This document shows, one piece after another, positions 1 to 12,448 of a stretch of DNA of 64,000 bases. The stretch spans positions 1,550,001-1,614,000 of the forward strand of contig JAKNDB010000105.1 of the NCBI GenBank assembly GCA_024305405.1, read 5' to 3'. The stretch is from Dirofilaria immitis. Its lineage: Eukaryota > Nematoda > Chromadorea > Rhabditida > Onchocercidae. The notes below the pieces were generated by a model. That model saw only the letters and a program-made list of their open reading frames with translations, was not told where the DNA came from and made no database searches. Position numbers and translations under genes: made by a program. Within the stretch, counting starts at the first letter, position 1, and every line of letters begins with the position of its first letter.

Positions 1-3000
1 AATGCTGACCCACTCTTATATCCAAATCCATGCATCTAAGACAATTTAAAGCTATTCTAACCAGAGATTTTATTTTTCACCACATCATTAAAAAATCTCG
101 AAATAAAAATAAAGCCTGCAAAAACTAGAAATATTATCAAAAACAGATCTTGGATGTTAGTTTTTTCTTATAGGTTACAATGTTGGCCTATTCCAAGGTT
201 ATATTGTGAAGAGATCTGAACTATACAATACATATTTAAAAATTCTGCCTAAAAATAATCAACCACTGAGAGTGAAGAATGTTTGATAAAAAGAGTAGAG
301 ACCTCTTGATAAAAGAATCAAAATTTTCAAAAATGGTAAAAATAATTTGGAACAAACAGCTTGCAAATTTTATTGATAAAAGATGAAAATGCAACAAAAG
401 AAGTAATTCTGCAAAATAATCTAAAAAATTCATGTTTTTTTGAAATGAATGCTTCTAAAATTTTTAAGAATGATTTACCTGTATATAAGGTCAGTCATAG
501 AGTCCTTCTCAATAATACATCGTCGGAGCGTCAAATCTCTTTGTAACTCTTGCACCTTTTACCAAGTTTCGTCATTTCGTGATTATAATGTTGAAGTGGA
601 ATTTCCACTCTACTGAACTGTTCACCAAATGCACCGGCCAAATCAACGACCAGTTGATATTTTTTCAACAATAACTGACATCCGTTTACAACAGTGGATC
701 TAGAAAATAACTTAAAATTAAGGAAACAAATTTAAAATAAAGTTGATATAGCACGATTTCATCCACTAAGTGTCTATTTTAAATATTTCTTACCCAGAAC
801 GTCTCACAAAATTATTCTTAGGAGAAGCAGTTCCACAGCTTCTTTCATTTCCGTCACTGTCACTGTTTACATTAGTGCATAGCAAAAACGAAGACAGTCC
901 AAGGAATGGTTCCAAAGCTCTATTGAATTCTTCTCGGCTATTTACTATTAATTCGCCAGTATATTGCGGCTTTTCACACTGTATTGATATTAATGACTGA
1001 AAAATGTCTTTTCAATGCTAAAAATTACTAATAAATTTTTAATGTGACATAGTAATAAAAAGTTCTCTCACCTGAATTCTTTTGAGCAAATCCGTGTAAA
1101 ACTGTAAAAAGTCAAGTTTTGAAGCAGAAGAGCAAAAAATTGAAGCACTCAGCAAGCATAACCGTGTTGTTGGCTGAAATAAATGTGTTTTGATTAAATT
1201 GAAATAAGAAAAGAACAAATTTCCATTACTGATTATGAATTAGAGAAAAAAATCATTTTGACAATAACCTGCAAAGATATCAGCTGCCTCATTTGCTCAC
1301 GAAAATGCTGGATACGTGTAGCCATTTCTTCATCAAGTTTTTTCAGCAAACGATCTCGGACTGTCAATAACATGTCTGTCATTTCTTGGCAAGTCTGCCG
1401 AATACTGAAAACTGAGAAGCACAAAATCTTGCACAATAATAAATAAGAAAAGTTCAAAGTATAAAGCAAAAAAATTCTTGAGACTCATTTCTTTTTCACA
1501 TGAGGGAAAACTAGATTGATGGTTAATTAAATGGCTTAAACCGTTATGATTACTATTGAAGAAAAGCGTGGACTATTCACTCAATTCCACTGAATAACCG
1601 TAATATTTCAATCTCATCTTAATTCCAAATAAGTCTTTCATTCAGAGAAATAGAAAAAAATAGTATTTTTAAAACTCTCTAATGCATCATTCTCAATCAA
1701 AAAAGAAATAAACAGAACCTCTCACAAGCAACACGATAACTCTCGGCAAGTTCGGAGGCTAAACGTTTTCTCAACTGCAACTGCTCGCTGACATCGTCCT
1801 GAAATAAAACAATATGGAAATTTTAATAAAAATTTAATTTGAAAAATGAACTTAGTTCATGAAATATACTTGGAATGCGCGCAATTTGACAGTTGCTTTG
1901 TCCAGTTTTTCACAACCCATTTTGTGTGCAGCATCAATTTGAACGAGATGATGTCTTGAATGTAAAACCAGATAACATTTTTTAAGCAATATATCATTAA
2001 TTATATCAAAATTGATTCCACAAATAAGCATATAAGTGACTATAAATATGAAGAAACTTTTTTTCGCTTTTGCTTTAATTTCGTATATTTTTAAATAATG
2101 GGCCACATTATCGCCAAAACTATTAGGGCGTGGTTTAAGATTAAATTGTGCAATAAATAAAACAATATTCATGCTTCATAAAATATTTCACTACTAATAA
2201 TATGCATATAGTCACATTTAAAAAAACATTTTGCAATAATTTTATGAGCAAATATGACTTCGATGATAATGCAGATAAGCTATTATTCAACCACTAAAAG
2301 ATTCAAGAATTAACCTTGAATCAAAAGCAGCGTTATTAAAGCATACAATGCATGCTAAATTACGACTTTCCATCGAATATAGGATATAAGGCTCTCCATG
2401 TGTTGGACAGGTCATACGTCCTTTGACCCGTGCTCGCTCTTCCAGAGGCACAACTCGATGAGCAGCAAACATTCGAGCCTAAAATTCGTATACTTTTGGA
2501 TAAATAGTTTTTAAAAAACAAATTTAGAGCTAAATCATCTGATGCAGAAATTACCTGGTGTGTACTATTTCTGCAGCGATTACAAAGGGCCTGTTGACAG
2601 GTTTCACAGAAATGCATTGGCTGTGATATCTTAAAATGCTGAATTATTCTTGATCGAAATAATCGAAATATGTTGAAAAAGGTAGAAATATAGATCTTTA
2701 TATCCCACAGATTTCGCATCATAAGAATACAGATAGAAATAACGGTAGAAAAATCTGGAAGACTTTTTCCTAGAATTCCAGAACTATAAGCAAAACATGA
2801 TACAGTAAGCACTCATGTTCTATAGGCCAATCTACTTGAAAATAAAATCTATTTAAAATTAAGAATTTCTTCACCTGGTCACAGTTAGCGCATATGTCAG
2901 CCGTCTCATGACTAGTATCAATTAAAAATGAAAGCAAATTATCCGGATACGCTTCACCATCAATTGCGGTTCCACATACAGGGCACGTTTTGCGATTCTG

Positions 3001-3381
3001 GATGCATTCACGACAGTAATTGTGTTGACATGGTAAACGAACAGGTGATAAAAATTCCTAAACAAAAGCTTCAGAAACTCTTTTTCAGAAAATATTGACA
3101 GTTTAAAACTAAGAAATGCGCCGCCATGAAAAAGTTAACTGGAGAAATCTAAGTAAGCGCAATTTCGCTTGGTGTATATCAACGAAATAACAAATCATAA
3201 TTGATAACCAAAATAGATTTTTAATTTCTCATTCAAGTAATAAGTTCCAACACAACAGCTACAAATTAAATGAGTACAAAGAAATATAAAAAGATACTCG
3301 ATCGCATATAAGACATTCCAGTGGATTTCTTGATTCCACATTCTCCAATTTGAACATTAGCAGCGAAGATGAGCATGCCAT
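1..3381 (-). CDS. RNF207: RNF207-like RING/B-box protein (3' end outside window)
   Basis: Seen: eleven exons join in phase: 3381-3298, 3057-2875, 2629-2555, 2478-2315, 1954-1870, 1798-1719, 1404-1269, 1173-1072, 996-794, 699-479 and 35 to the left edge, giving about 456 residues. The start at 3381 follows an in-frame TGA. A C3HC4 RING has C23, C26, C38, H40, C43, C46, C53 and C56. B-box cysteines/histidines follow (ICANCD, FCETCQQALCNRC, THQARMFAAH, MTCPTHGEPY), then a long helical region. Known: vertebrate RNF207 has the same order and near-identical anchors (CANCD, THRARMFARH, VQELHRDL); it is a RING-type protein linked to cardiac ion-channel handling. Inferred: an E3 ligase-like protein; its worm substrate is unknown. 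Odd: exon 10 has a -1 frameshift at the four-T run 557-560. Downstream VQELQRDL and the next exon both match the family, so the frame resumes. Confidence 0.85.
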
Positions 3382-4844
3382 CAACCATCATTTCATAAGC
3401 GCTTAATCACTAATGTAATTTCTGTAATCTAACCGGCATACACAAAACAGAATTAATGAATTCAGTGTAAAAACCGCTCGATCTTTCAGCCGAAAGACAA
3501 ACTTTAAAAGCAAATACTATCATTCCCTATACTTTAATTTCTGACGTACTCAAGCAATTTTTGGATTATCTGAGGGAGTTAAGCATTGATAAAAAGTATA
3601 ACAACATAATCCTTTAAGTTTCTGGCGATAAAAGTTAAAGAAATGCTAGAATCGTAGGTCAATCAGCAAACCCAATTAAAAATCTCAGCCCATCCAAGAT
3701 ACAACAAGATCGATATTTTGCATTATCCACTTTTTCAATATTTCGCGCTACCTTTCTTACACAGCGCTAGCCTGAAAAAAAGTTACTCAGGTTTCATGAA
3801 ACCATTCATGCATTTGAGAAATAAAAAAATTTATTTGAAAATCTCCTTATAAAATCAACATTTAATAACCATTAGACGAAAATACAGAAGTCACCACATT
3901 ATCAAAGAATAAACGAACACCAAACAGACATTCTTCCAAAACTATAGCAGATATTATTGTAAGGAAAATTCAGTAAGAAAAAACAACTCTTTAAACTTGA
4001 CAGCTAATAAATCTGACAAAATTAATTCTTTTAAAATATTTAGGCATGGCAAACAAAATAATCTGCTCAATCTTGACGACTTTTTCCAAGAAGAACTGAA
4101 AAAGAAAAAACGACTCAAAAAAACAAAACATAGGTTACATCATTATATTCGAAATCAACGACGAACTCGGAAATTACAAGCCATCGTTCGAATTAGCAAT
4201 ACTAGATTAGAAATATTTAGTTTCAATAAAGCTCTTTCAGCAAAAAAAATTTCAACTTAATTCTATAACAAAGCAAAATGGAGAAGTAATGATACCATAG
4301 TAAAATTATAAAGACTTTAACCAAAGATTTTCTTAAATTAAATCTTTTGAGCAGAAGAGTAAATGTTCAAGAAATTCCTAAGCAGATATGATTCCATAAT
4401 AGAAACAAATCTCTTAATTCATTACAATAATAATATTCAAAAAAAACTTTAACTAAAATGATTTTTGTTGAAACATGGAATATTTTTCGTTATGTAAAAC
4501 GAGAAATTTTTACTTCCAATAATAAAAATAAAGATTTACACAATGAAAAATATTTCAAGTTTTAAAAAGAAAAATGAGTCTCAAAAGGTTCTTGATTATA
4601 TAAAAACTGCATCGATTAAAAAAATGACCATATATAATATCTTACATTAAAAACGACTTACAATATCCTTAAACTTTACATTGCAGATACTTAAGCTTAA
4701 CATATATAGAATAGTTAGAATAAAATTCGAGAAATGCTGTAACCATTACGGTAAATAACTAAAATCAGGCAATATGCAAAAAAAGCGTTGTTGCTCCCTT
4801 ATACAAAAAACTAACTGAAGCCTAATAATAAACCGAATATAGCT
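3382..4844. other. intergenic, no gene seen
   Basis: This separates the start of the RNF207-like gene from the end of tmed-10. The only sizeable open stretch (3997-4260, plus) encodes a Lys/Arg-rich peptide with no splice context or recognisable domain. It probably holds the RNF207-like promoter and the tmed-10 3' UTR, but no specific site can be named. Confidence 0.5.
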
Positions 4845-6366
4845 TTAGTCGATCAATTTCTTGGCTTTAAAATATCGACGAAGATATAGCACTTGCCAAA
4901 TGGCCAAACTGAGAAGACACAACATCGAAAATATACTCAAATATAACACTCGGCTGTTTGTTGATTCTAAAAATTTGCTCATTTAGTGGTTTTCAATGAA
5001 ACGAATATATTTTATAATAAAATAACTAATGTATTCGCACAATCAACAAATTTCAATTCCAAAAAATTTCAATTACAATATCCTCCATTTCCTCCGCGAT
5101 TCGAACTTAGCACCAACATATAAGTTCTTTCCAAAAAACTGCAGCATGGCGAATGTGGATAGAAAACCGGGAAATTATGAAAAATCGATTGAATGGATGC
5201 AAAACTAGTGTCAAAAAGGCAACCAACAATGGTTCCAGAAAAAAAAGCTTTAGTGAAAGAAAATTTCAAATTTAAAAAGTGCGTTGTGAAGCAGTTTAAA
5301 TTAAAAAATTTTTTCAAAAATATTTGATTCCATGATAATCACAGATAGCTTACCATTGGTAGTTCTCATCTCTTCTTCCCTCTGTCGCATATAAGCAAAG
5401 TCTTGAACAATGGAATCAGACAAATCCTCCAAGCTGAAAAAGGTGAGGGCAAAAATTTCAACAATTAAAAGGCATTTAATGATTTGAATTCATTGAAATA
5501 ACATAAGTAGCCTTATTTTTTACTTACTGAATTTGCCTTTGAAGGACTTCAAAAAGAAAACAGCAAAAAGTAACTTAAACAAACACAGTTTCCCTTACCG
5601 CCTTAATTCAACCTCCAATGGTTTTAGCTGTTCTGCTTCGGCAACTGCATTATAATTTTTGCTTCCACACCTCGTTTCATTTCTAAGTAAACTTCACGAT
5701 TCCCATCTCGGACATCTAAATAAAAGAAAGCTTCGAAGCAATCAGTAATGCCGTCAAAAAAATACCTTAAAATATTTAGACCACTAGAAGTACTTCGAAA
5801 AAACAGTTCACTCAGTATTTTGTTTTTCGTTACTTTGATTTTTGTTATAAAATACTTGAAATAGTAACAAACTTGGTGGGAGATGTGTACTGAAACATAT
5901 TTCAAAGATATCATATTCGTCAGCTGTGAATGCAAATTTACCACTGGTTTCAGTGAAACGCTCTCGCTGATACAATGTGTGACCTCTAGTATCTGTTACC
6001 TGAAAAAAAAATGAAATGCTTCGAATTAAATCATGTGCTATCATATTACTGTATTGCGGAACTAATGAAAATGCTACATAATACCAATATCAACAAAAGA
6101 TATAGTGCATGTTGGATCATTATCTGACTTATTTCTATGTTTCAGCATTTACTATCTATAAGGAATGGCCAACTTACATGTACAGAAGTAATATAGCCCG
6201 TAGTATCGGCAAATTCATATGATCCAGTAACGACCACATTTTTGTGTATTTCTTCTTTCAAACATTTCTTACCATTCGGTGGTACGTAAAACCGAAGGCT
6301 TGTCGTCTGTGAAATGAACATGATAACGAGAAAGAGAATGGCATCCATAAGCGTTATATTCATCAT
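4845..6366 (-). CDS. tmed-10: p24 cargo receptor TMED10 (emp24/GOLD family)
   Basis: Seen: five exons, 6366-6178, 5999-5873, 5715-5599, 5433-5354 and 4966-4845, giving about 211 residues, the usual p24 length. A hydrophobic signal peptide (residues 1-23) precedes the GOLD domain ([35 protein letters not shown], with two conserved cysteines). Next come MKRGVEAK, a helical region ([17 protein letters not shown]) and one membrane span. The cytosolic tail [11 protein letters not shown] carries the aromatic and di-lysine sorting signals. Known: p24-delta proteins cycle between ER and Golgi in COPI/COPII vesicles and select cargo such as GPI-anchored proteins. Odd: exon 3 needs one extra base in the five-T run 5656-5660; without it translation stops after about 11 more codons. 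A second ATG lies one codon inside. The gene is divergent from YIPF4. Confidence 0.93.
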
Positions 6367-6376
6367 CTTTAGATAT

Positions 6377-6386
6377 CTGATAAATT
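6377..6386 (-). promoter_or_regulatory. probable spliced-leader acceptor of tmed-10
   Basis: AATTTATCAG (minus strand) ends 10 nt before the ATG. No 5' exon is visible, so trans-splicing of a spliced leader here is the simplest reading. Inferred from position and consensus only. Confidence 0.5.
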
Positions 6387-7351
6387 AAACTAATTTCAAT
6401 GGCTTATTCAAATAAGTTGCAAGAGCGTGATAACTGTGCTACCGTTACTCTGAAGTGGAGCGAATTTACAATAATGCAAAGTAGAAGGACTGACAAAAGG
6501 TTTTATCATATTTCTAGGATCTCCAGAATTCCACTTCTTCAACTGCTTTCCTTTCATATACTCATTAACTAACTATGTGACGCGCACTTTCTTTCCGTTG
6601 GTCAGTGAAGTGTATTTCTCCGATTTATCCAAATCGGAGAAATCCACAAAATGTAAGTCATCAGATGCACTTTTGCGGAGTTACAATGCCATTTCTAAAC
6701 ATGGTCTCGTGATGAGACAGATTAAGCAAACCCCGACTTCTCCTCAGTCGCTTGACAAATCACTGCTAGTCAGCATTTGAAATGACTCTTTTATCTGTCA
6801 TACTATGAAACTGCAAATATCTCACTCATATCTGATGGATCTTAGTTTCGGCATGGGCCGTGAATAGAAATAAACAAAAATGTCCTCATTTCCTATTAGT
6901 TTTTTAGTTACATAAGGAATGGGATATTTCGCAAACTTTCGTTAACTAGCTAGAGAAGTAAGAAGGACAGGCAAGGAATTATGCTGCATCTAATGTTTTG
7001 TATCTCTATAAAATAATGGAAAAGCTAAATCGAATGCTGCTAGAGAGTTAAAACAAAAAGAATTGGCAAAGAATGCTTAGAATTTCTTCTTACTTGTGTT
7101 AGATTAGATCTAATGGGATAGAGAAATGTGGATATCTTTATCCATCAGATGTAATAGAAGTTTTCTTATGTAAACTTCTTAAATTTTTTCAGGCTATTAG
7201 GAGAAATTTACCTTTCGTCTTTCAATTATTTATCGCCAGGCACGGATTTGCTATTATCTCGCTAGTTTTTGAGTGTACTGGCCGTATAATGAGATATTAT
7301 CTCCGTCTGTTATTTTTAAACTTTGTATATGCTGGTATTATGACACAAATA
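6387..7351. promoter_or_regulatory. divergent intergenic region between tmed-10 and YIPF4
   Basis: About 1 kb lies between two secretory-pathway genes transcribed away from each other, so both promoters should sit here. Clear TATA or Inr elements are not distinguishable in the AT-rich background. An open stretch at 6577-6780 (plus) lacks an ATG start and resembles no known protein. Confidence 0.45.
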
Positions 7352-7361
7352 TTATTTTTAG
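7352..7361 (+). promoter_or_regulatory. probable spliced-leader acceptor of YIPF4
   Basis: TTATTTTTAG ends 6 nt before the chosen ATG at 7368, with no 5' exon in view. This supports both trans-splicing and that start codon. Confidence 0.5.
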
Positions 7362-7367
7362 CTATAA

Positions 7368-9464
7368 ATGGATCCACCGCTAGTCGTACCACAAGATAAA
7401 GCAAAAAATGAACACATGGCAATAGATCTGAGTGCTATTACTACTGACATTTCTGCCGGTAATCTCGACTTCTTTGATTCTACTAAACATGATAATCAGG
7501 AAAGAGGTACTTGATTTACGTTTGTCCGCTAAAATACATGTTCAAAACGATTTCATTTTGAACATTGTTACCTTACATTATATGGTTTGATCAAATATTT
7601 GGTTTTCGATCATAATTATACATAATACTTTAGACAAAACTCGATTTTCAGCTTTCTTTTTGTTATTTGAAATAATTCTGGAAGCGTTGGCTTTCTAGAA
7701 CTAATAAAGCTTTAAAAAATATGTGACAGCAACGAGATTTATTGGTCACAAATTTCTTCTAGATTATAACATTTCGGGAAAAATGTCAACAATGAATGGG
7801 AGTTCTAATGAAAAGCATTATCGGAATATTACACATGATGGATATACCAGTCGTTTCCTTGAAAATAGAGGATTCGGTTGGCTTCTAGATATTGATGATG
7901 ATACAGTCGACTTTCAAAGACCTTTGTTGTAAGTATTACGTTTGTATTATTTCTGACAGTTTTTCAATAGAGCAGTTATACTCAGTTACATATTTGTTAA
8001 TTAGTGTATAAGAATCTTTGTAACTATAAAGAAATATGTAAGAGAAATTGCCCAATAAATTAGAATGGAATTACTCTTTTGAAATTTACTTTTGATATTA
8101 GTTTTACTTTTTATGGAAATGCTAATGTTTCAAGCTACTCATGATTTTTTTTCCTCAATATCCCTTACTTCTTTGTTCATTGCAAAGAAAAAAAATGTAT
8201 TAGCATTTAGAAGTGTTATATCTCGTCCGATAGATTCAAAAATTTTTCTTTTGTCTTATCAAAATTATTTTCAAGATTCACTATTTTTCAATTCTTATTA
8301 AAATTCAGGGAAGAATTAGATATCGATTTGTCGGATATCTATTATAAAGTGCGCTGTGTCCTATTTCCATTGCCTTACTTTCGACTGAAATTATGTATCG
8401 TTCGAGAATCGCCTGATTTCTGGGGACCATTATTTATTGTTTCAACTTATGCTTTACTGTCATTGTACGGACAGCTAAGTGTACGATTTTTTGTAATGAA
8501 TAATTTTGGGAATCGAGGTTCAAATCTAGAAACAATGAATAAGAATGAAAGGCTTGTGAGGACCGATACTACATTAATTTATTTTATTATGGTCATATTT
8601 AGGCAGTAATTATCAACTTCTACTTAGTTTCTATTGCAACAGACTTTATTGGATGAAGTACAACTTTTCATTAAACGAATAAGTGGTGAGTAGGAACAAA
8701 AAATACAAAACTGTATTTTTATCGATTATTTAATCATATCCATTCATAAATTTTCAGGTGCTTCCTTGGATTTTAACAATTTGGTTTGTTGGATCATTTT
8801 TTACATTTTTCTTAGCACGAGCTCTTGGAGGAGAAGTCAGCTATGGTCAAGTGCTTGGCATCGTCGGTTATTGTCTCATACCTCTAGTTGTTGTAGGCTT
8901 AATTATTTCAGTTTTATCAAGGTTAATGTTTTTAAATGGTCCAATAATATTACTTAGCATATTTGTTATGCACATTTACTCTTATTTTTTCATTGTTTAC
9001 AATCCCGATTTCATAAAAATTGAAATTACGAATTAAAAATAAAATGAAGGGCTAAAAATAACGATAACTCATCTGTGCCAAATTTAGAAATTAATAGATT
9101 TTTTAGTGCAAAAGATATATTGTAGATGCATTCTAAATTATCAAAATTTATTAATACGGCAGGGATGGTCAAGCAACAATCTTTTCATGCAACCAAAAAT
9201 AGAAGTTTTAATTGGGTATAAATCAGACTTTGTTTGTGCAGATAGATTTGGAAAAAAATAGTTTGAATTGTTTGTAGGTTCCGATTATTCTCCATGGCAG
9301 TTGGTTGTTTCGGTGTTTTATGGTCTGTATATAGTGCTGGTACACTTCTTTGTGTTGAGGAACTACGTGGGAAACGAACTTTATTGCTTTATCCAGTTTT
9401 TTATTATATGTTTATTTTTTCTCACTGTATTCAGGTGTATGAAGATCTAACTAAATTGCTGTAG
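7368..9464 (+). CDS. YIPF4: YIPF4, Yip1-family Golgi membrane protein
   Basis: Seen: five exons, 7368-7506, 7763-7928, 8309-8480, 8758-8921 and 9278-9464, all phase-consistent, giving 275 residues. The N-terminus is polar and cytosolic. It is followed by [32 protein letters not shown] and PDFWGP, then multiple membrane spans with ILTIWF and LARALGGEVSYGQVLGIVGY, and a hydrophobic C-terminal span after RGKRTLLLYPVFYYMF. Known: these blocks are the signature of YIPF4, a Yip-domain protein of the early/cis Golgi that works with YIPF3 or Rab machinery in Golgi organisation. No frameshift is needed. An AATAAA at 9663-9668 is a plausible polyadenylation signal about 200 nt past the stop. The final intron-like CAG/GTGTAT at the end of the last exon is read through here because the frame closes naturally after 14 codons. 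Confidence 0.93.
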
Positions 9465-11269
9465 AAACTAAAATCTTTTGAGTCATGTAGCATCATATTA
9501 TCAAATAATTATTGATCTTGCCGGTATCAAAATCTACCACTAAAACATGCTGTTCTTGTACTGATGTTAACGGTTTCTGCATTTTTGCTATTTATAGTTT
9601 AAGCTTTCGAAACTGGTAGTAATTTCCGCCTGTTCATTTTGTCACTACAATTTAAATGATCAAATAAAGTGCTGTAAAAAAGTAGAAAATATGAGTCGTA
9701 ATAAAAAGAAAACCATATCCTTAAATTATAGCTCTCTCCTCTGCTTTTTTCATCAAATTCAAGAAGAAGATGAGCGAAATTTCAGTCTCAGAGAGAATTA
9801 TATATGTCTTGCCTTGCTTCCGTTAAATGAAATGCTTATTCTAGGAAAAATTCGTTTTTGCCTACATGTATAGTGGTAAGCACAACTCTTCTGATGTAGA
9901 AATATAATGTTTCATAGATCTTTGGGAAAAATTGGAAAAGACAACAAACAGTTTTATCGAGAAGATTAAACATGAATTAGTTGGAATTTCAAAGATGCCA
10001 TAAGTTATAAAGTAGTTGTCCAATAACGATCCAAAAATCATGCTGAAGGAAAAAAGAATTAGAAGAAACCAGTGTCTTTTTTTCTCTTTTATCTCTTTTA
10101 ATTTCTCTTAAAATTAAACTCTCAATTTTACACCTGGATTAATGTTAGATACGTTTATCGTCAAACGCATTTCAGTAACACTTAGATTGGATTTAAAGAC
10201 AGAAGAAATTTTTCAGACAGTTCGACATTGGTTTCCGAACAGAATTCAACTCAAAGTTTCACATATTGTGAATTCATGTACAATATTGTAGCAAATTTTA
10301 AAATCACCAACAGATGAAGAAAGTTTTCTCTACGTCTCTGAATCACAATAGTTTCTGTGCTAACTTCTGATAATTGCTGCCGCATGTGGGAGTCGTCGTT
10401 TAACCGGATTTAACGTCACAACAAATACTTCCGATTGTTACAAGCAAACACATTCTTTTTTTCTTTAGCGTCCATATTGTCTCTTTCATTTATATTTTGT
10501 TTCTATTTTTAATTGTTTATTTTGAGATGAACTCAACGTTTTTATGGTGAAAAAATGAATAATGATTGAATTACATTTAATGAATCTTGAGAGTTTCTCA
10601 GCAATCTTAATAAACTGAATATTACATTGATTTTATTGCTCATTATGCATTAATAACAGCTACTTAATGCGGTCAAATGAGATAGTTCAGTTTAAGTGTG
10701 AGATTATGCTTGATCGTATCTTCTAAAGCAGATTTCTGGTCATTATGACAAAAAAGCTTGTGGAAAAAATATCCACGTCGATCTGATATAAACTGAAGTT
10801 AAGATTTGCGAAAATTCGCATTTCTATTCTTCAGCGTTTTTCCAGAGATGTGATTCCAATTTTAATTGTACATTATTATAGATCATACATTCTGTCAGAT
10901 CGATTAATCACTTATTTGAGTAATTGAATAAGGAGAAACTGCAGGACAACTGATAAATTCTTGCAGCAATCAGGAGAGAATATTATTAGCCATGCTATAA
11001 CTTGTTAGGGGCTCTAGTTATTTTATCTGATAACTTCGAGAAGCGCTTGATCAAAATATGTAGCAGAAGTTATCGAAAAATATTGATCTGCTATTTGTAG
11101 CATTTTATTTTTATATAATGATTTCATCCGATGATATCTTTACCATTGACTGCATTTTTAGAAAAATATCCATCAATTTAATTTGCATTATTTACTCGAC
11201 GAAGTCTTTATAATACGGAAATAGCTGAAAGAACATGAATTATTTGAAGTAAATTTATTTCAATTTTTA
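9465..11269. other. intergenic, 1.8 kb
   Basis: Contains the presumed YIPF4 3' UTR (AATAAA at 9663-9668) and upstream sequence of the Kunitz gene. No coding exon or repeat was recognised. Confidence 0.5.
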
Positions 11270-11276
11270 TTTTCAG
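11270..11276 (+). promoter_or_regulatory. probable spliced-leader acceptor of the small Kunitz gene
   Basis: TTTTCAG, the nematode 3' splice consensus, lies 16 nt upstream of the ATG at 11293 and follows a T-rich tract. No upstream exon is visible. Confidence 0.5.
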
Positions 11277-11292
11277 AATAACTTCTATCGCT

Positions 11293-12448
11293 ATGATATT
11301 ATTGCTGATAACAATGACAGTGATAAATATTTGCTTAGTCGATAACCAAGAGATATCGGAATGCATGTGGATTACTTGTCATCCACCGAAAGTGTGCCAA
11401 CGTATCAATGACATTGGTTGATTTTTGCTCGTTCATTTTATATTTATCGAAGCTTGATGGAATGTTATTCATATATGTGTATATATTTATATACATATAT
11501 ACATCAAATACATATTCTTCCCTCTCGCACTGAAAGATAACTTAAAAATTTGGGATGTGTTAGAATTTTCGAAATTGTTCAATGGTGCAATTTATTGAAA
11601 TCATTCATTATCCATTCTGCATTTCAAATATGTTTGAAGTTTTTAAGAAAAGTCTTTATGCAATAAAATGGTTATTTCCAGTATCATGCATTTCCCCAAA
11701 TGATGCTACGGAAAGAAAAATGGAAGTATTTTCGAAATCAATGTTATCAATTAATCCGATGAATCCAATAACCGAATTAATTCTTCCGAAATCCTCTTCA
11801 ATGATTCCTGATCCACCATCATTATTATCATCGGTTTTTGGAACAGAATCATTTCTACCTTCTGAAATTATGGTAAAACAAGAGCCACTTTCAGGCAGTG
11901 CAGTGAAAGAAGATGATCTGAAAATGTCTGAAGATAGTTTTACTGTTAAAATACTTCCAGAAATCTGCTGGCTTCCTGCTGTTACTGGACCTTGTTCCAA
12001 AGTAAAAATATTGTGGTACTACAATTCTTTAACACATCGATGTGAAAGATTCAGTTTCAGGTAGTAATTTTCTGCACTTTGTTTTTTATCGGAATATCAT
12101 TGTTTAATTTACAGGAAAATCAGTGTTTAATGGTTGATATTTCTACACTGGAATGAATTTCTGTGAATGAATACTATTCTGAGCAAAACAGTTTAAAATT
12201 TTGAACGGCAATTTTTTGGCACATTTGGGATAATCTCGTTTTTCAATGATTCGAGAATATCACTATAAATGAATGAATGATGAACTTTCATGGGATTTTC
12301 TTTTATCAAGATTAATTCGAATTAAAAATTATCAGGATTACTTCGAACTCATTCACCGCATTATTTCAGTGGTTGCGGCAATGCGAATCATTTCTATAGC
12401 CGAAAAGAATGTGAAGAAACTTGCTCAGTGAATGAAATATTTCAATAG
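11293..12448 (+). CDS. secreted single-Kunitz protein with N-terminal cysteine module
   Basis: Seen: three exons, 11293-11416, 11682-12060 and 12370-12448, giving 193 residues. A signal peptide (MILLLITMTVINICLV) is followed by a short cysteine cluster (ECMWITC, HPPKVC, VSC). Then comes a roughly 95-residue Ser/Pro/acidic linker and a C-terminal Kunitz domain. All six cysteines have BPTI spacing (8, 15, 7, 12 and 3 residues between them), and the Gly-rich GCGNANHF is present. Known: Kunitz domains inhibit serine proteases, with P1 directly after Cys2. Here GPCSK gives P1 = Ser, not the Lys/Arg of trypsin inhibitors, so specificity may be elastase-like or absent (inference). Exons 2 and 3 split the domain just before Cys4. 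An AATAAA at 12483-12488 lies 35 nt past the stop. Nearest relatives in this window are the genes at 32.2-33.3 and 36.7-44.5 kb. Confidence 0.82.

Noticed and set aside
3997..4260. 87-codon Lys/Arg-rich plus-strand frame
   Set aside because: The composition is expected from A-rich intergenic DNA; no acceptor, family similarity or downstream exon was seen.
8092..8301. Plus-strand frame within the YIPF4 region
   Set aside because: It is intronic sequence running into the acceptor of YIPF4 exon 3.
11656..12000. Minus-strand open frame of 114 codons
   Set aside because: Antisense to exon 2 of the Kunitz gene, whose frame has the signal peptide and cysteine pattern.
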